A DNA stretch of 64,000 bases from Nymphaea colorata (GCF_008831285.2 NC_045140.1:3017528-3081527), one strand, 5' to 3'; numbered from the stretch's first letter, positions 1 to 13,246 are shown. Translations and numbers: made by a program. Notes: generated by a model from the sequence alone, not told the origin.

Positions 1-292
1 CAACTTTTCCAAAATTTTGGCGGCTGGCATCGCTCTGGCGTGGCCCGCACTACTAGATGTCGGGCTCAGGCTGAGGCCAGCCACAGTTTGTAACTGCAGG
101 CCAAGTCCGGTCCGACTGCTCGACACGCAGGAGGCTTGGCTCGGTTCAATTAGAATAAGTTATCCAGCTGACTCGGGCCGGCGTAGGCAACTTATGGGGC
201 CAGCCCAGCACCCAATTTTAGGAGCTGAACCTAAGCTCAAATCGACCGACTATCCCTTAGATATCCAGACAGATGTCTACTCCTACTTTCAT

Positions 293-743
293 TAAGCTTG
301 GGCATCGGGCCGAAAAAAACCTGGCCCGGGCCGACCCGACTCCCGCCCTCCGTCTCCCTCACTCCCTCTCCCTCCTCCTCTCTGCTCCCCCTCTCCCTCT
401 CCCTCCCCCTCTCCCTCTCCCTCTCCTTCCTCCTCCGTCTCCCTCGCCGCTCCCCCTCCTCTGTCTCCCTCTCACTTCTCCTCCGTCTCCCTCGCCGCTC
501 CCCCTCCTCCTCTGTCTCCCTCTCCCTTCTCCTTCGTCTCCGTCGCCGCTCCCCCTCCTCCTCCGTCGCTGCTCCCCCTCCTTCGTCTCCCTCTCCCTCC
601 CCCTCCCCCTCCCCCTCCTCCTCCATCGGAGGGCGGGGAAAAGGGGGTCGAGGAGGGGGAAAGGGGGTCAGGAGGGCAGGCCGGTCCGGGTCAAGCTGAG
701 CGGCCCGACAGGCCGGGCCGGTTCGGCACGATGCCCAGGCTTA
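293..743. mobile_element. Non-autonomous hAT-like element with polypyrimidine core
   Basis: The ends are inverted repeats. The left end begins TAAGCTTGGGCATCGGGCCG at 293, and the reverse complement of the right end begins TAAGCCTGGGCATCGTGCCG at 743, so 18 of 20 bases agree. The flanks are near-identical 8-bp direct repeats, ACTTTCAT (285-292) and ACTTCCAT (744-751), the target-site length of hAT transposons. The interior is a C/T-rich run with no transposase, so this is a deletion derivative or MITE. The one target-site mismatch suggests an old insertion. Confidence 0.72.
345..626. repeat. Low-complexity CCTCTC/CCTCCT polypyrimidine tract
   Basis: Degenerate repeats of TCTCCCTC, CTCCTC and CCGTCTCCCTCGCCGCTCC fill the inside of the 293-743 element. 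Open reading frames here (Arg/Glu-rich on one strand, Ser/Pro/Leu-rich on the other) only translate the simple repeat and are not genes. Confidence 0.85.
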
Positions 744-751
744 ACTTCCAT

Positions 752-2050
752 GTCTTTATTTTCTCCATATTTTTGGAATTTTTAGGTCGATCATTTGTCT
801 CCCACATTTTGGTTTACCTATTTTTTAGCTCTTTTTTAGTGGTTTCCGGTGGTTTTATTAGACTTAGGCTATTCTCTTATTTAGTAGTCTAGTAGCTTTG
901 TGTTTGAGTTTATTATTGAGTGCAGAACTGTTAAATGATTTGAATCAGTCTTCGATTTGTTTGATGTTGAATTAGAGGAAAATCATGGACAATCTTTGTG
1001 AGTCCCACTTCATATCAAGGACAACTTAGGAGTAGATGTGGGGGTCGTTTGGCAAATAGGACAGATTGTGATTATCGATGAACACGCTCTTAAGATTGGG
1101 ACATGATCATATAACAATAATTATAGTGTTTCGTGAATTTACTTCAATCATTAAAGTAGATTCATATGACACTCACAAAGTATCCCTACTGCGAGGGAAA
1201 CACCAACGAAAACACGTTAAAGTTAGACAGGCTCTAGTGTAAGGCTTAGACTTAATGCGTTAGGCCATACTACAAACTTCTAATTTAAGTTTAGTATATT
1301 TTACTTTTGTAGTTGCACTTTATTTATTATCTTTAGGCAATCAATGTTGTTGGGTGTTTATATGCTTGAGTTATTTGAATTTGAATTTACGTGACTGTTT
1401 GATCTAATGAACCACTGTTGTGTGAACCAATAATTTAAATTTGGTGCGCTGGTTTACATTGAAATGTTATTAGAAGTTAAATTTGGCATCTTCCCTTTTG
1501 TTTCTCAAGTTTGAATTAAGTTTTATACATTAATAAGATCTTAATACTTTAGGTCTTTCTAGTTCTTAATCAATCTCCAGTGCTAGTTCTTGATAAAGGA
1601 CTAATTTGCCAAGTTACTGTTTTCTTTGTGACAATGAATTCTTATCTTCATCTTCACCTTTTGTGGTTTCATCTAACTTCAATCTCTCATGAAGATTTTC
1701 TTTTAGTGTTGGTACGTCTAGAATCAGTAAAACATGTAATAATTATGATGATGATGCTTCATCACATACCACATTTCTTGATATGTGACATAAAATATTG
1801 GGTAGAGTCGCAACATTTCGATCCTTTCCCTCTCATTGTCATAACCAAGGAAAGCACGTCCATGTACTTTGTATCAAATTTGTTTATCAAGTTTTTTTGT
1901 ATGACAACATAACAAACATGTCTATTAGAGACTTTAAAGTAATTCATATTCACTTTTATCTTCCAAATTAAGACATTTAGTTCATTAAATCTTCTTACTA
2001 GTCATTCTCAAGTGTCTTTAATATCTATCTTTTGAGGAAAGACACTTATA
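752..2050. other. Intergenic, no gene seen
   Basis: AT-rich DNA with no plausible exon on either strand. The longest frame (1580-1912, +) is low-complexity Leu/His/Met-rich and has no recognisable domain. Confidence 0.6.
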
Positions 2051-2291
2051 GGGGATCTTTGATTACTTCAGATCTAGAATCCATGGATCTGACATGATAT
2101 GCTTTTGTTGGTGTCACAAGAGATGCACAACAAGGATCTTAGGTCAGACGTAAATTCTAAACTTGAAATCCTTGTTTTGCCGGTTTGCATTGAGAAAATG
2201 TTGGATTTTAAACTGGACTAGGAAGAGTTCGATCTTAAATCCAAGTTCTCGAATCATGAGGATTTTAGATCAGAGGCAATCAAACGCCCCC
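2051..2291. mobile_element. MITE with about 32-bp terminal inverted repeats
   Basis: The left end (2051-2084) starts GGGGATCTTTGATTACTTCA and continues GATCTAGAATCC. The reverse complement of the right end (to 2291) starts GGGGGCGTTTGATTGCCTCT and continues GATCTAAAATCC. Apart from a small gap and a few changes they match over about 32 bases. The GGGGGYGTTTG end resembles Tourist/Harbinger-type MITEs. The element is 241 bp and non-coding. I could not identify a clean target-site duplication. Confidence 0.62.
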
Positions 2292-3770
2292 ACGCTCTCT
2301 GAGAAGTGAAACCAGATCTTGCACTCACCTAGGCGACCAAATTGGTGATTGCCTGATGCTTTCAATAAGCAAATCACACTCCTAATATAGTCAATCAGCA
2401 TGAAGCCTAAGAGCAAAAGGCCAAAAGCCTGATATGTATATGTATGCCTTGCAAAGGAGTTGCGAGTAGCTTTAGCATTGAGAAGTGCAAACAAGCATGA
2501 GAAATAATTGACTGACCCTCATGGACCCACTCGCTTGTAGGCAAATTGCTTAGACTACTAGCCTACTAGGCTGCAGGGTCCCAGCAAGAAGCATCTAATT
2601 CGCATATACCCAAGCCAACTTTTCTCCAAGCACTTATAAAACCCAAGATATATATTGGGTATGTGGTTTTCACAATGTAATGTAGATCTAAAAATCTATG
2701 GTTGTGAAATCCACTGTTCCCTTAGGCCTTAGATTTCATATGGTACGAACCGAAACATTTCATATGATATCAACAAACCTTTGTAACAGAGTAGGCTATT
2801 TGTTGTGTCATTTTACCTGTGACGATTAAAAATTTAACTATTAAAATACTTATATCATAGTGTCGCCTGCCGTCACAATCACAAGTAAAAAGACATAAAA
2901 CTTAAGTTGTCCTCCTTTTTGTCAAAAAAGGTACCGTTTATTCAGTTTGTCAGCTTGTCCCACCGGAACTAGAAGCTCTGCCAGCCAGCTTTGCGTTTGA
3001 AAGCCTGTCCCTCCCTGAATGACAAATATGGACCACGGACACGTCCAGATCCAAACCAGGTCTGGTCTGTCTTCACGGTTCTTAAATGCTGCGTAGAAGT
3101 TTGGACATTAATGAACGGGAATGGACCCAGAACGTGCTACCTTACGCAGGAATGGCCCGGTCCAAACGATCCCCTTCCCTTTCATCGAAGCCGCACATCC
3201 CCACGCTCGGGCCCATTTGAGTCCGTCAATCTCGGCACCTCGATTTCCCCATGAGCAGCGAACGACCCGTCCCGACCCGAGCGAACAATCGGATCGCGGG
3301 TTCAGAACACTTTACCGAGTCGAGGCGTTCGCCTCACCGCGACACACATGCGTGACTCGTAACAGCTTACTATGTAAAGGACGTGCACATGCATAGGAGA
3401 ATTCAGGATCGAATCCAGGCTTAGAGTAAAAACGATGCTACTTCGACTTGGTATTGTGCCTCCACCCATTCAACTCGGAATACGTGACCCATAGGAATCG
3501 AAGTCTTGACCAGCCTCTCACCCACCCACCAGGTAGACCAACATGTTAATGGATTAGATTTGTTTTTAAACAGATGATCTAACACTTTGCTTTTTCCGCG
3601 ACTCGAGTCGGTGGAGTTGAGTATCGGTACCTTTTTTGCGGGACGGCAGGTGGGAGCAGAGAGGAGGACTGAGTCAGTCAGTCAGCTGCTGTTTTTCCGC
3701 GGCATCATCCGACCGACCCTCCCTCCTTCATATTCCGGCCGTCCTCAGGTAGAGGGAGAGAGAGAGAGAG
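2292..3770. other. Intergenic and AIP1 upstream region
   Basis: No exon is recognisable. GC content rises from about 2990 towards the AIP1 start. No convincing TATA box was seen in the 200 bases before the start codon. A GAGTCAGTCAGTCAGCTGCTG stretch at 3669-3689 and a purine (AG) run just before the ATG probably lie in the 5' leader. Confidence 0.5.
3752..3770 (+). repeat. (AG)n tract abutting the AIP1 start codon
   Basis: An AGAGGGAGAGAGAGAGAG run ends directly at the ATG at 3771. GA-rich 5' leaders are common in plant genes. It could influence transcription through GAGA-binding factors, but that is inference. Confidence 0.6.
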
Positions 3771-6700
3771 ATGGCGGCGAACCTGTTGGAGACGTACGCC
3801 TGCGTGCCGTCGACGGAGAGAGGCCGGGGGATCCTCATCTCCGGCGATCCCAAGACAAACGCCATCGTCTACTGCAACGGTCGCTCCGTCATCATCCGCT
3901 ACCTCGACCGCCCCCTCGAGGCCGTCGTCTACGGGGAGCACGCCTACCAGGCCACCGTCGCCCGGTTCTCCCCCAATGGCGAGTGGATCGCGTCGGCCGA
4001 CGTCTCCGGCACCGTCAGGATCTGGGGGAGGCACAACGAGCACGTCCTCAAGAACGAGTTCCGCGTTCTCTCCGGCCGGATCGATGACCTGCAGTGGTCT
4101 CCCGACTGTCAGCGGATCGTCGTCTCTGGTGACGGCAAGGGCAAGTCCTTCGTGAGAGCTTTCATGTACAGTCCCCTCCGCCCTTGCTGATTTTTGCTCC
4201 AAGAGTATCGTGTCTTTTCTTGTTCTCGATCCATTTCTCTGTCTACGCGATTACATTGCATACGAGTGAATAGCTTATCAGTCTTAGAGTGCTTCTTTTT
4301 TGCTATGATTAACTTTATGACGGAAACAAATGAAATTGTTTGCGGCTCCATTTTTACGTGATCTTGAAGTGTGAATTCATTAAATATGATTTCTTAGAAA
4401 GGATATGTACGAGAAAAGGAAAGGCGAAGAAAATTGAGGATCGTCAAGATTGCCGATGCTCGAATTACGGCTAGGATAGGAACCTGAACTTATATTCCAC
4501 CACTCTTTTCCATTTCATGTTGTTCTCCATGACAACTCTTGCCCGAGCTTCACCCTTTACTCTCTTCTCTCTAGTCGTGGGTGGTTTGTTTCACTCATTT
4601 GAGATTAATGCTGCTTCTGTGTATGCAACAAATTTGCTTCTTCCGTTGAGGCAATGTCTAGAAACCATCTGACTCCATCACGGAGGCCATAATTGCGTAT
4701 GTGCCTTGTGGGCCTTGCAACTCTACAAATGTGAAAATTGTGTGTTTCGCCAGTACATGGGAACCATATTTCCATCTGAATGCAAAATTTCAAACAGAGA
4801 TTAAGATTCTCTAATTTTGCAACCTGAGCTCTAGAGCACTTCGTTTATATTTTACAATAAAGAGGAACACACATTTACATATGTCTAGCATATAGCGAGT
4901 AGAAGGTACTGTTACACAAAGATACCAATAGTTACTAATTCGTATAAATGAGGAAAATGGTCCAAACGTATCAGAAGATTGGGATCTGCGATGCAATGTT
5001 TATAGTAGTTCTACATGCAATTTCCTCAAAGCAGGTGGCTGCTTCCTAGATATCACCATATTACCAGCTTCAAACACTTCCCCATTTCATTCTAACAGTT
5101 ACATCCTTTAGAATCATGTTGACCTTGTATAGGAAAGTATTTAATTGGTTTATTATACAAAAGAAGTCTTGCTACATGTTGAAATTAAGCACTTCTACAG
5201 AAAGAGAAAACAGAAACTACAAAAAAGGTACATGCATCGTGTTGCAAATGTATTTCATTTCATTGATTTCTTAAGAGTCAGAACAGCATTTTTTTTTTTG
5301 TATACACCGTTAGCAACAAAGACACTATTGGTTTTCTATTTTTGTATACAATATGAGAAATTTCCTTGAACTTGCTTTTGATGAGCTCACAAAAGATAAG
5401 CACTCCTAGCAAGATTGGCTCTGCTTAATAAGCTTAAGCAATTCCAATTTCTCTTTTCCTTGTGTTATAACACCTCCTATCTTCCAGCTGAATATGCTCT
5501 GTGTAGTTCAGGGTTGAGCTTACTGTTTTCTTGCATCTGCAGGTGGGACTCAGGATCAAATGTTGGTGAATTTGATGGCCATTCAAAACGTGTATTGAGT
5601 TGTGCATTTAAGCCATCAAGACCTTTCCGTATTGTCACATGTGGAGAGGACTACTTGGTGAATTTCTATGAGGGGCCACCATTTAAGTTCAAATTGTCAC
5701 AGAGGTTAGTCTTATTTATTCTAGCAACATGCTGATCCATATGTCACGGTTTGCACTTTCTCAAGGATGAATTACTTGAGTGAAGGATACTGGAAACTCA
5801 AATATAAGTCAAATGTGCTTGCCCTGTAGGCTGTAACTCACTTTGGAATCAGTCCCGTTTCTTTTAAACATAATGAAATCTCATTTTCCACACTAATTTC
5901 CATGTATGTAGTCGAAAGCATCCCTATGCACCTCCCTAGGCAGCCAACTTTTTTCCTTGGCTGGCCCACCAATACTACCGCCCAAATGAAAGAAAATATT
6001 GTGAGTTTCTTTGTTCTTTTCTTCTTCTATTTCTTTTCTTTTTTAATATTATTTTATTCTTTTTATTCTCCCTTTTCCTCTTTTTTCTTCTTGTTCTTCT
6101 TATTCTTCTTCCTTCTCCTTTTTTCCCTTTCGTTTACTGTTCTTGGGGCCTAGGTGCCATGGGTCCTTTCCGAAGGGCCACCACTGAGGCAGATCTAGCA
6201 CGTTGCTTTTGTGATGTGTTCTCCACATACTTTTTGGTAGTTATTCACTCTCATCATGTGCTTTTCTCTGCAACTGAACTTGATTATGAAGTGCAAGTCC
6301 ATGATAATTGATAGGTCCTTTTTTTAATTTAAAAGTTAAACTTTTGAATCTTTTGGTTTGAACAAGTCTATTGGTCATATCTATGCTTTTCATCACTTTA
6401 TTTGTTAAAAATCACATAGAATGGAATATAGTTTTTAATAGGATGTCTTTTCTGTCAAAATTCGGTACAGTTGTCAATTATTAACTGATATTTTAGACTT
6501 TGCCAATGAAGTATTGTGTAATGATTTTAGTTGAACTTTGAATGTAATGGCCATTGGTTTTAAATGCTTTAATTTATCAATAGATTCAATACATAAAATT
6601 ACTTATCTTTGTAGCTGAAAGAAAAGGAAATTACTTGTACACACAGTCATTATTGTTTTGGTCCCAGTCACTTTTGTTATTTAACTTATTTTGCTTCCCA

Positions 6701-9700
6701 AATGATTTACTTTTTTACTTTTTGCTTCCACTTTGGTTCTTATGATATTTCCTGTTCCTTACATAATTCACTTCCTAGTGGCTCCACATGTCCTGTTTGA
6801 AAAATTGAAATGGTGTTGCTTCTTATATTGATCCCAGTTCTGCTTACTTGGGATTTTAAGAAGGCTATTCTTTGTGACGCAGTGAATCCTTGGTAGATCC
6901 TTTTTCCTTTTAAATGTGGGTATGAAGGTGCACCACTAGAATGTTAGCCTATCAAACTAGATGAATTTCTAATATGCTGTTCAGATATAGTTGGCTTTTC
7001 AAGTATCTAATGGTTGTTCTTAGATCTTATGTTTGTGTTCTGGGTTTTGTCTGTTTATACATAACTACCAGCATACACCAGCTTCCTTAACGTTCATATT
7101 AATGGTGAATGATAAGGTTTTGGTGCAAGTGATAATTCACCGCATCTTCATATTTGCTGGCTATTTCTCAAACTTAGAATGAATGTGATTTAATTTAAAA
7201 ATATTTTTCTCCAAATTGCTTTGAATATGTATGTCTGAGAAGGTGACACATGTTTCTTTATATCTAACATATAGTCCATTTAGAGGTTTTCAAAAGAAAA
7301 TTAACATGTTAGAGTGTGAGCCTATGACAAGGTGGGGAAGGCATCTTGGTTGTTGTAATGGTGAACATATCATTCTAAGGGAAAAAATATTGTTTGAAGT
7401 GCAGGGAGCATTCCAACTTTGCCAACTGTATAAGATTTTCGCCTGATGGAAGTAAGTTCATCAGCGTAAGCTCTGATAAGAAAGGTATATTGTATGATGG
7501 TAAGACAGGAGAAAAGATTGGGGAGCTATCTTCTGAGGACAGTCACAAGGGTAGCGTTTATGCTGTTAGCTGGAGTCCTGATGGCAAAGCGGTACTTTCC
7601 TTGCTGTTTTAGTTTTAGCTTTGCTGATCTTCCTCAATTAGAACAAAAAGATGCATTTACAGAAAATCCTTTCCCATTTAAGTGAACCCTTCTTAGGTGG
7701 TGCAAATTCCTGCACCCCTTGACCTTCATGCAGATTCTACTTTTCCTTTTCAAACAAAAACCTTTAGTCTATTGGCTATCTGCCGTGGCAAGGTTCTGAT
7801 TGTGTCTATACTTAGTTTTGTCATTAGTGTCTGTGGAGATAAGTCTCCATGTGCTAGGTTGTTGGTATCTTAGTTGGCAAATGATTGTGAAAGCCTTCCT
7901 GTTTCTTATAACTTAAAACGAGATGAGTTATTTCTGGACACAGGATTTTTGCTTATGGTTAATGCATTGTTTAGGATTGAAAGGAACCTTTAATGTTTGG
8001 TATTTTTTTTTTCAATTTTATGTCTTAGTGGTGGCAATGGTTTTGGTGTTTTTTTTTTTACTGATGAATGGGAATATAACTTTTGGTTCTTTGTTCCACA
8101 TGTATTTACTTTTCTAGTGACCACATCTGATGTGTAACTGGGAAAGCTTCTCTTGCTGCTTTCAGGTTCTGACAGTTTCTGCAGACAAAACTGCAAAAGT
8201 ATGGGAGATTGGTGAAAGTGGAAATGGCAAAGTGAAGAAGACACTTAACTCTTCTGCTTCAGGAATAGAGGGAATGCTAGTTGGCTGTCTATGGCAAAAT
8301 GATCATCTAGTCACCGTCTCCCTTGGTGGAATTATTAGCATGTATTCTGCCAGTGACCTAGAAAAGGCTCCTGTATCATTTTCTGGGCACATGAAGAGTG
8401 TCGCTGGTTTGGCAGTCTTCTCTGAAGGTGGCCAGAAAGTTATCCTATCTAGCAGCTATGATGGGGTGATTGTACGATGGATACAAGGAATTGGATATGC
8501 AGGGAGATTGGAGAGAAAGGACAATTCCCAAATCAAATGTTTTGCGGTGGTGGAAGGACAGCTGACTACATTTGGTTTCGATAACAAGGTAAATAAAACC
8601 ATTTGTTCCACCACATATGGTGGTTATGGAGACCTTCATATCTAGTGGTTTCTGACACATTTGGTTACTCTATGACTTGTTGTATGCACCATTTCTTGAA
8701 GCTGGAGGTCTTGTTTATTTGTGCTTACGGCCTGCATATACAAAAATGGCCTGGGAAACACAGGATGTACCTTTTGCTGTGTCTCAAGTGCCAAAATGAA
8801 CATATGAACATTTGCAACTTATGTCACATGGACTCACCTGAAAGGCTGTTGCATGCTTGTCAACACTCAGGACATGGAGTACAGATATGGAGTATGGCTT
8901 TGGAGACGGGCTGGACGAGGTCAAGGCCATGTTCTGTGTAGTGAATACCCTTATGCACTTTTTATTCAGTTCTGTGGTTGTAACTTTGAGCAAGTCTGAC
9001 AGTGTCTTGTTTTAACCTGTTAAAGCTTTTCATTTTGCCTTCTATTTGGCCAAGCATATAAACATTTTTGGCATCTCTAGACTAGTATAATGAAAATATA
9101 AAAAATGTAAAAGATTATAAAGACCAAGTTATCTTATCACTCATACTTTCCCTGCACTTGAATAATATATGACTTCAGTTTGCATCCTGGACATGTACAT
9201 CTGTTTGCTAAACTATGATCTTGTTTTTGCTTGCTGATATGTGTATCAAACATGCAGCAATTTGTGCAGAATTTGAAAAGGCTGTTCAGTTTGAAATTTC
9301 GTTCTCATTATATTGTGTTGTCCCATTATGGTAGCTTTCTATCAGGTGCTTTTTAATTTGTTGGCCCTGTTATTTGGTTATGAAGTATGAACTGTTAAAT
9401 TGTTACTTCATTTTATGCTACCAGACAATTTTCAGTTGAATGATTCCAACTTTGGTTTGTACTGATTATATTTGCGAACTTTAGCTAGGCGTGATATTTC
9501 TGGATTTAGTTGACTGCATTGCTACAAGAGATCTTCCATTTTTCAACTTTGTTTTTGCAGGTAAAGAGAATTCGTTTGCTTGGTGATCAATGTGGTGATG
9601 AAGAACAAATTGATATTGGCACACAACCGAAGGACTTAAATGTTGCACACAACAGTCCTGAGCTTGCTTTGCTTTCAACAGATTCAGGAGTTGTCATGCT

Positions 9701-11022
9701 TCATGGATCCAAAGTGTTGTCAACTTTGAACCTTGGGTTTGCTGTGACCGCATCTGCAATTTCACCTGATGGGAGTGAGGTTATTGTTGGAGGTCAAGAT
9801 GGGAAACTCCATATTTATTCTGTCAATGGGAATACACTTACCGAGAAATCAGTCCTGGAGAAGCATCGTGGTGCTATTAGTGTCATACGTTTCTCCCCAG
9901 ATGCCTCTATGTTTGCTTCTGGTGATCTTAATCGTGAAGCTGTTGTATGGGATCATACTACCCGAGAGGTAACATCTCTCCTTCATGGAGTTGCAATTTG
10001 TATGTCATGCAAATCCTTTTAACGATTTAATAATCTCTATTATTTATCCATTAATACCAGCATGCTTGAAAATGCACTTAACTCGTTTTTACAGGAAACT
10101 GAAATTTGCAGGATATTCCTTAACAGATTTGCAAGATATCCTAAATGAATCATTATTACATAATGATGAGGTACAGCTGTTGGGGAAATGTTACTGAAAA
10201 TGAACCATGAGAGTGGAGACGAACAATTGGGAAGATATCTTTCAAAAGAGCTAAAGAAACATGAGGCTAAGATTAACCAGTGCGTAAACCAAATACCTGT
10301 TGATAATAATAGCTCACCCCTACTAGTAGGGAAGGTGATTGGATGGTCTGAGAGAGATGGTTTTAACTGGGTGTTTTAATACTGATGACGATTTCATTTT
10401 CTCATAATAGTGTTCTTGCTCTGGAAATATTGAAGTTGTTTCATTCCATTTGACTGATGGATGCCGTCGGCTTTTTGCTCCAACCATGTTCCAAAACCAA
10501 TATTATTCTTAGCAATATAGACCGTAAAATTCCTGAAAATTTTATTTTGTAAAATATGCTTGTTCTTCTGTGACTGGCAGTTCACCTTGTAGGGAATGTT
10601 TATATGAACTGTTCCTCTTTAAGCAGATTCCTGAATTCTTACCAGCATGCATCTGAAACAGTTGAGAATGGTTCCTGCTTCACTTTCTGTTTTTAATTGT
10701 CTAGTCATTTAACATTTTCTTCATCATGCTAGTTTTCATCTAATTAGTTGCTTATCTACTGCAGGTTAAGCTGAAGAACATGTTGTACCATACTGCTCGT
10801 ATAAATTGCTTGGCTTGGTCTCCTGATAGCACAATGGTTGCTACAGGGTCTCTAGATACAAGTGTAATCATATATGATGTTAATAAGCCGGCTTCTCATC
10901 GTATAACTGTAAAAGGCGCACACTTGGGAGGTGTCTACGGGCTAGCATTCAATGATGACCACACTATTGTAAGCTCTGGCGAAGATGCATGCATCCGTTT
11001 GTGGAGACTAGTGCAGCAATAG
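3771..11022 (+). CDS. AIP1: Actin-interacting protein 1 (WD40, WDR1/AIP1 family)
   Basis: Six exons: 3771-4165, 5543-5704, 7405-7591, 8166-8588, 9561-9968 and 10765-11022 (1833 nt, 610 aa), all with GT-AG introns and intact phase. AIP1 works with ADF/cofilin in the cytosol to speed disassembly of actin filaments. The N-terminal [20 protein letters not shown] and the segments [40 protein letters not shown] and [20 protein letters not shown] are as in plant AIP1. Repeated blade motifs ([38 protein letters not shown]) run the full length, as expected for the family's two seven-bladed propellers. The length equals the usual ~610 aa, and the protein stops two residues after the last blade (VQQ, TAG). 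Exon 1 is GC-rich and the later exons AT-rich. Upstream is a GA-rich leader; the next gene on the same strand starts 3.6 kb downstream. Confidence 0.96.
5925..6180 (+). repeat. Dispersed repeat with T/C-rich core in AIP1 intron 2
   Basis: A segment opening CCTAGGCAGCC...CCTTGGCTGGCCCACCAA leads into a (TTC/TTTTC)n core and closes GGGGCCTAGGTGCCATGGGTCC...GAAGGGCCA. A copy in opposite orientation lies at 57785-58050 in HAUS3 intron 2, with the same order of landmarks. The class is unknown and it is non-coding. Confidence 0.55.
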
Positions 11023-12741
11023 CAGAATCATAACCATAGTTAATACTTGATTTGGTTTTGGAAGCTTTTTGTGTTAGCCTTGTTGGTAACCTTTACCAAA
11101 AACAAATCTCTGTTTTTGTGAAAAAGTCCCTCTGCATCTTCTGCTTGAAGAATGGTGTTGTGGTAGGTGTTTGATATGTAGAAGTGAGTTTTGGCCTCTG
11201 TTGATTATATTGGATGATGTGTTGTTGGGTGGTGTTTTCTTCTCTCTTTTTTATCAGTCTGATCGGCCATTATAGACATGCCAAGGCGGGTGTTGTGTGT
11301 ATGCAGTTATTGATTTTATTGATTTGTTTGTTGGTGGAATGCTGATGAAAATAATCACACTTAACTTTTTGTTGGATTCTGGGTTCATTTTTACTGCAAT
11401 ATCTGGTTTCTGAAGCATATGTTTTCCTGAAAACCCTCAGCCTGACCATTAGTAACTAGACAGATCAGCCCTGGTCCAAATCATGAATGTTTGAATACAA
11501 ATGTACGCCGTGGATGTCATTGGATTGGTTCTGGACTAGGTGTATCTAATGCCGATTTATCAAATATCGCTTGATCTGATTGGTGTCCGCTTTGAATATA
11601 AAGATTGCAAAAACCATTAGAATCTTCACGTATAATTGAAGTCTAGTACTTGCCGGCATGATATGATGCGGTAAGAAAATTCCTGTGGCGAATCTGAACC
11701 CGTTTCCCAACCAACTGTTAGTTTTCTTTTTGAATGTGTCTATTACGACTAGAATTTGAACCAAATGCTGGGTCTTATTAGAACCATTGACATTCCCTTC
11801 TCGAAGCTCAGACGCAATACATGGTTACGGTCTTTGGGGGATTGTGGTTCTCTTGTTGGAGACAATAAGGAGAGAGATGGAGGCAATACGTTGATAGACA
11901 AGGAAGGTAATCTGGAAAAAAGGGGGAAAAAATTATACTTTATGTTTCTGCCTAATGAATGACTGAATTACATTTGACTGCTCAGCTTTTAAAGGTTCAC
12001 AAATAGCCGTCTTATTTTTTACCCAATTCTTAAAAGAAGCACTGATAAACAAAAAACATTAAAAAAGAAGGATAATTTACGAAATTATTCCTCAAATGAA
12101 TTTAAAAAAAAAATCAGAGCGTTTGGCAAGGGTCGCCATTGACCCCCACCATCCCCAGTGGCATCTTGCTGTCTTCCAATTAGGTCTGAGCATCAAGTCC
12201 TAAGCTCAGCAAGTCAGGTATGAAAGGGTGCATTTGAGTCTAAAAATCGGAGTTTCAAGTCCATCATGCCCCAAATGAGCCAAAGAACTCCAAAGATTGG
12301 ATCAAACTGGATATGTATAGTTATAGATACAAATGAGCTTATGCACCATTACAGACTTCACATGCTTGACCGCTTAAACACCTGCAATGTGTTACATACA
12401 ATGACTAATCCTTACAAAGATTTGGCTGCTTGATATGAGGGCGGAGATGAAATCAAAATTTCTTTCCAGAAGCCAATCACTTTTTTGAATTTTTGGGGAG
12501 TCGATGATATTTTTTGAAAAAATTTACTTGTAAATATTGTTTTCTTCCAAGCGAGTAAGTGCTAATCAACCCATCGCTCATAAAAGACCCAAAGTGCTCT
12601 CCATTGTCCCTACCCCTAGCGTCTTGAGTTGTGTTGGGATTTGGGTTGTGTATGGTACACTCATCAACTAGTATGTCCAGACCTCAGTATTTACAATGTA
12701 AGGGAGTAACACCCATGAAAATTGAACAAGTGGCATGCCTT
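11023..12741. other. AIP1 3' flank and intergenic, no gene seen
   Basis: The AIP1 3' UTR should occupy the first few hundred bases; no single poly(A) signal stands out. The rest is AT-rich with no recognisable exon. Confidence 0.5.
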
Positions 12742-13246
12742 TAGGGCCGCACACAAGCCAAGTCGATCCCTAGCTTGGCCAGCTCGAGCTCGAGCTCCTT
12801 ATAGCATGCTCGAGCTCGATTCGACTACACAAAATTGATCGAACTCGACTCGTTTAACCCATTTAACTTGTTTAGACGTTAACTCGTTTAGCATTGACTT
12901 GTGTAAGCATTAACTTGTTTAACTCGTGCAAACGTTAACTCGTTTAACTCGTGCAAACGTTAACTCGTTTAACTCGTGCAAACGTTAACTCGTTTAACTC
13001 GTGTAAGCATTTAATTTGTGTAACTTCTGAAACCGATTTTGGCAATATTATATAGAGTATCATTTTGTGAGTCAAGTTAAGTATGAACGAGTCGAGTTCC
13101 TGAAACTCGAACTCGACTCGTTTATCATGTCGAGTATCTTTGTAAGATCGAACTCAACTTGTTTATAAACGAGTCAAGCACGAGCCGAGCTTTTTCGAAT
13201 GAGTTTGAGTTGAGCCCAAATTGGCTCAGCTCATTGTGCAGCCCTA
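12742..13246. mobile_element. Non-autonomous hAT element, perfect 8-bp target duplication
   Basis: The left end TAGGGCCGCACA and the reverse complement of the right end TAGGGCTGCACA are inverted repeats (11 of 12 bases). The element is bounded by identical 8-bp direct repeats CATGCCTT at 12734-12741 and 13247-13254, diagnostic of hAT-type insertion. The 505-bp body is rich in CTCGAG/ACTCG words and holds a 25-bp tandem repeat. There is no transposase frame. The perfect target duplication suggests a fairly recent insertion. Confidence 0.85.
12874..13022. repeat. 25-bp tandem repeat (AACGTTAACTCGTTTAACTC + GTGCA)
   Basis: Identical units begin at 12931, 12956 and 12981 (period 25), with degenerate copies before and after. 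The unit holds the palindromes AACGTT and GTTAAC. It lies inside the hAT element at 12742-13246 and may be its subterminal repeat region, where hAT transposases bind. Confidence 0.8.

Noticed and set aside
237-785. Overlapping frames on both strands coding Arg/Glu-rich and Ser/Pro-rich proteins
   Set aside because: They translate a C/T-rich simple repeat inside a transposon; there is no domain and the two strands mirror each other.
3587-4202. Frames of 165-166 aa overlapping AIP1 exon 1 on both strands
   Set aside because: Shadows of the GC-rich AIP1 first exon in other frames; only the 3771 frame matches a family.
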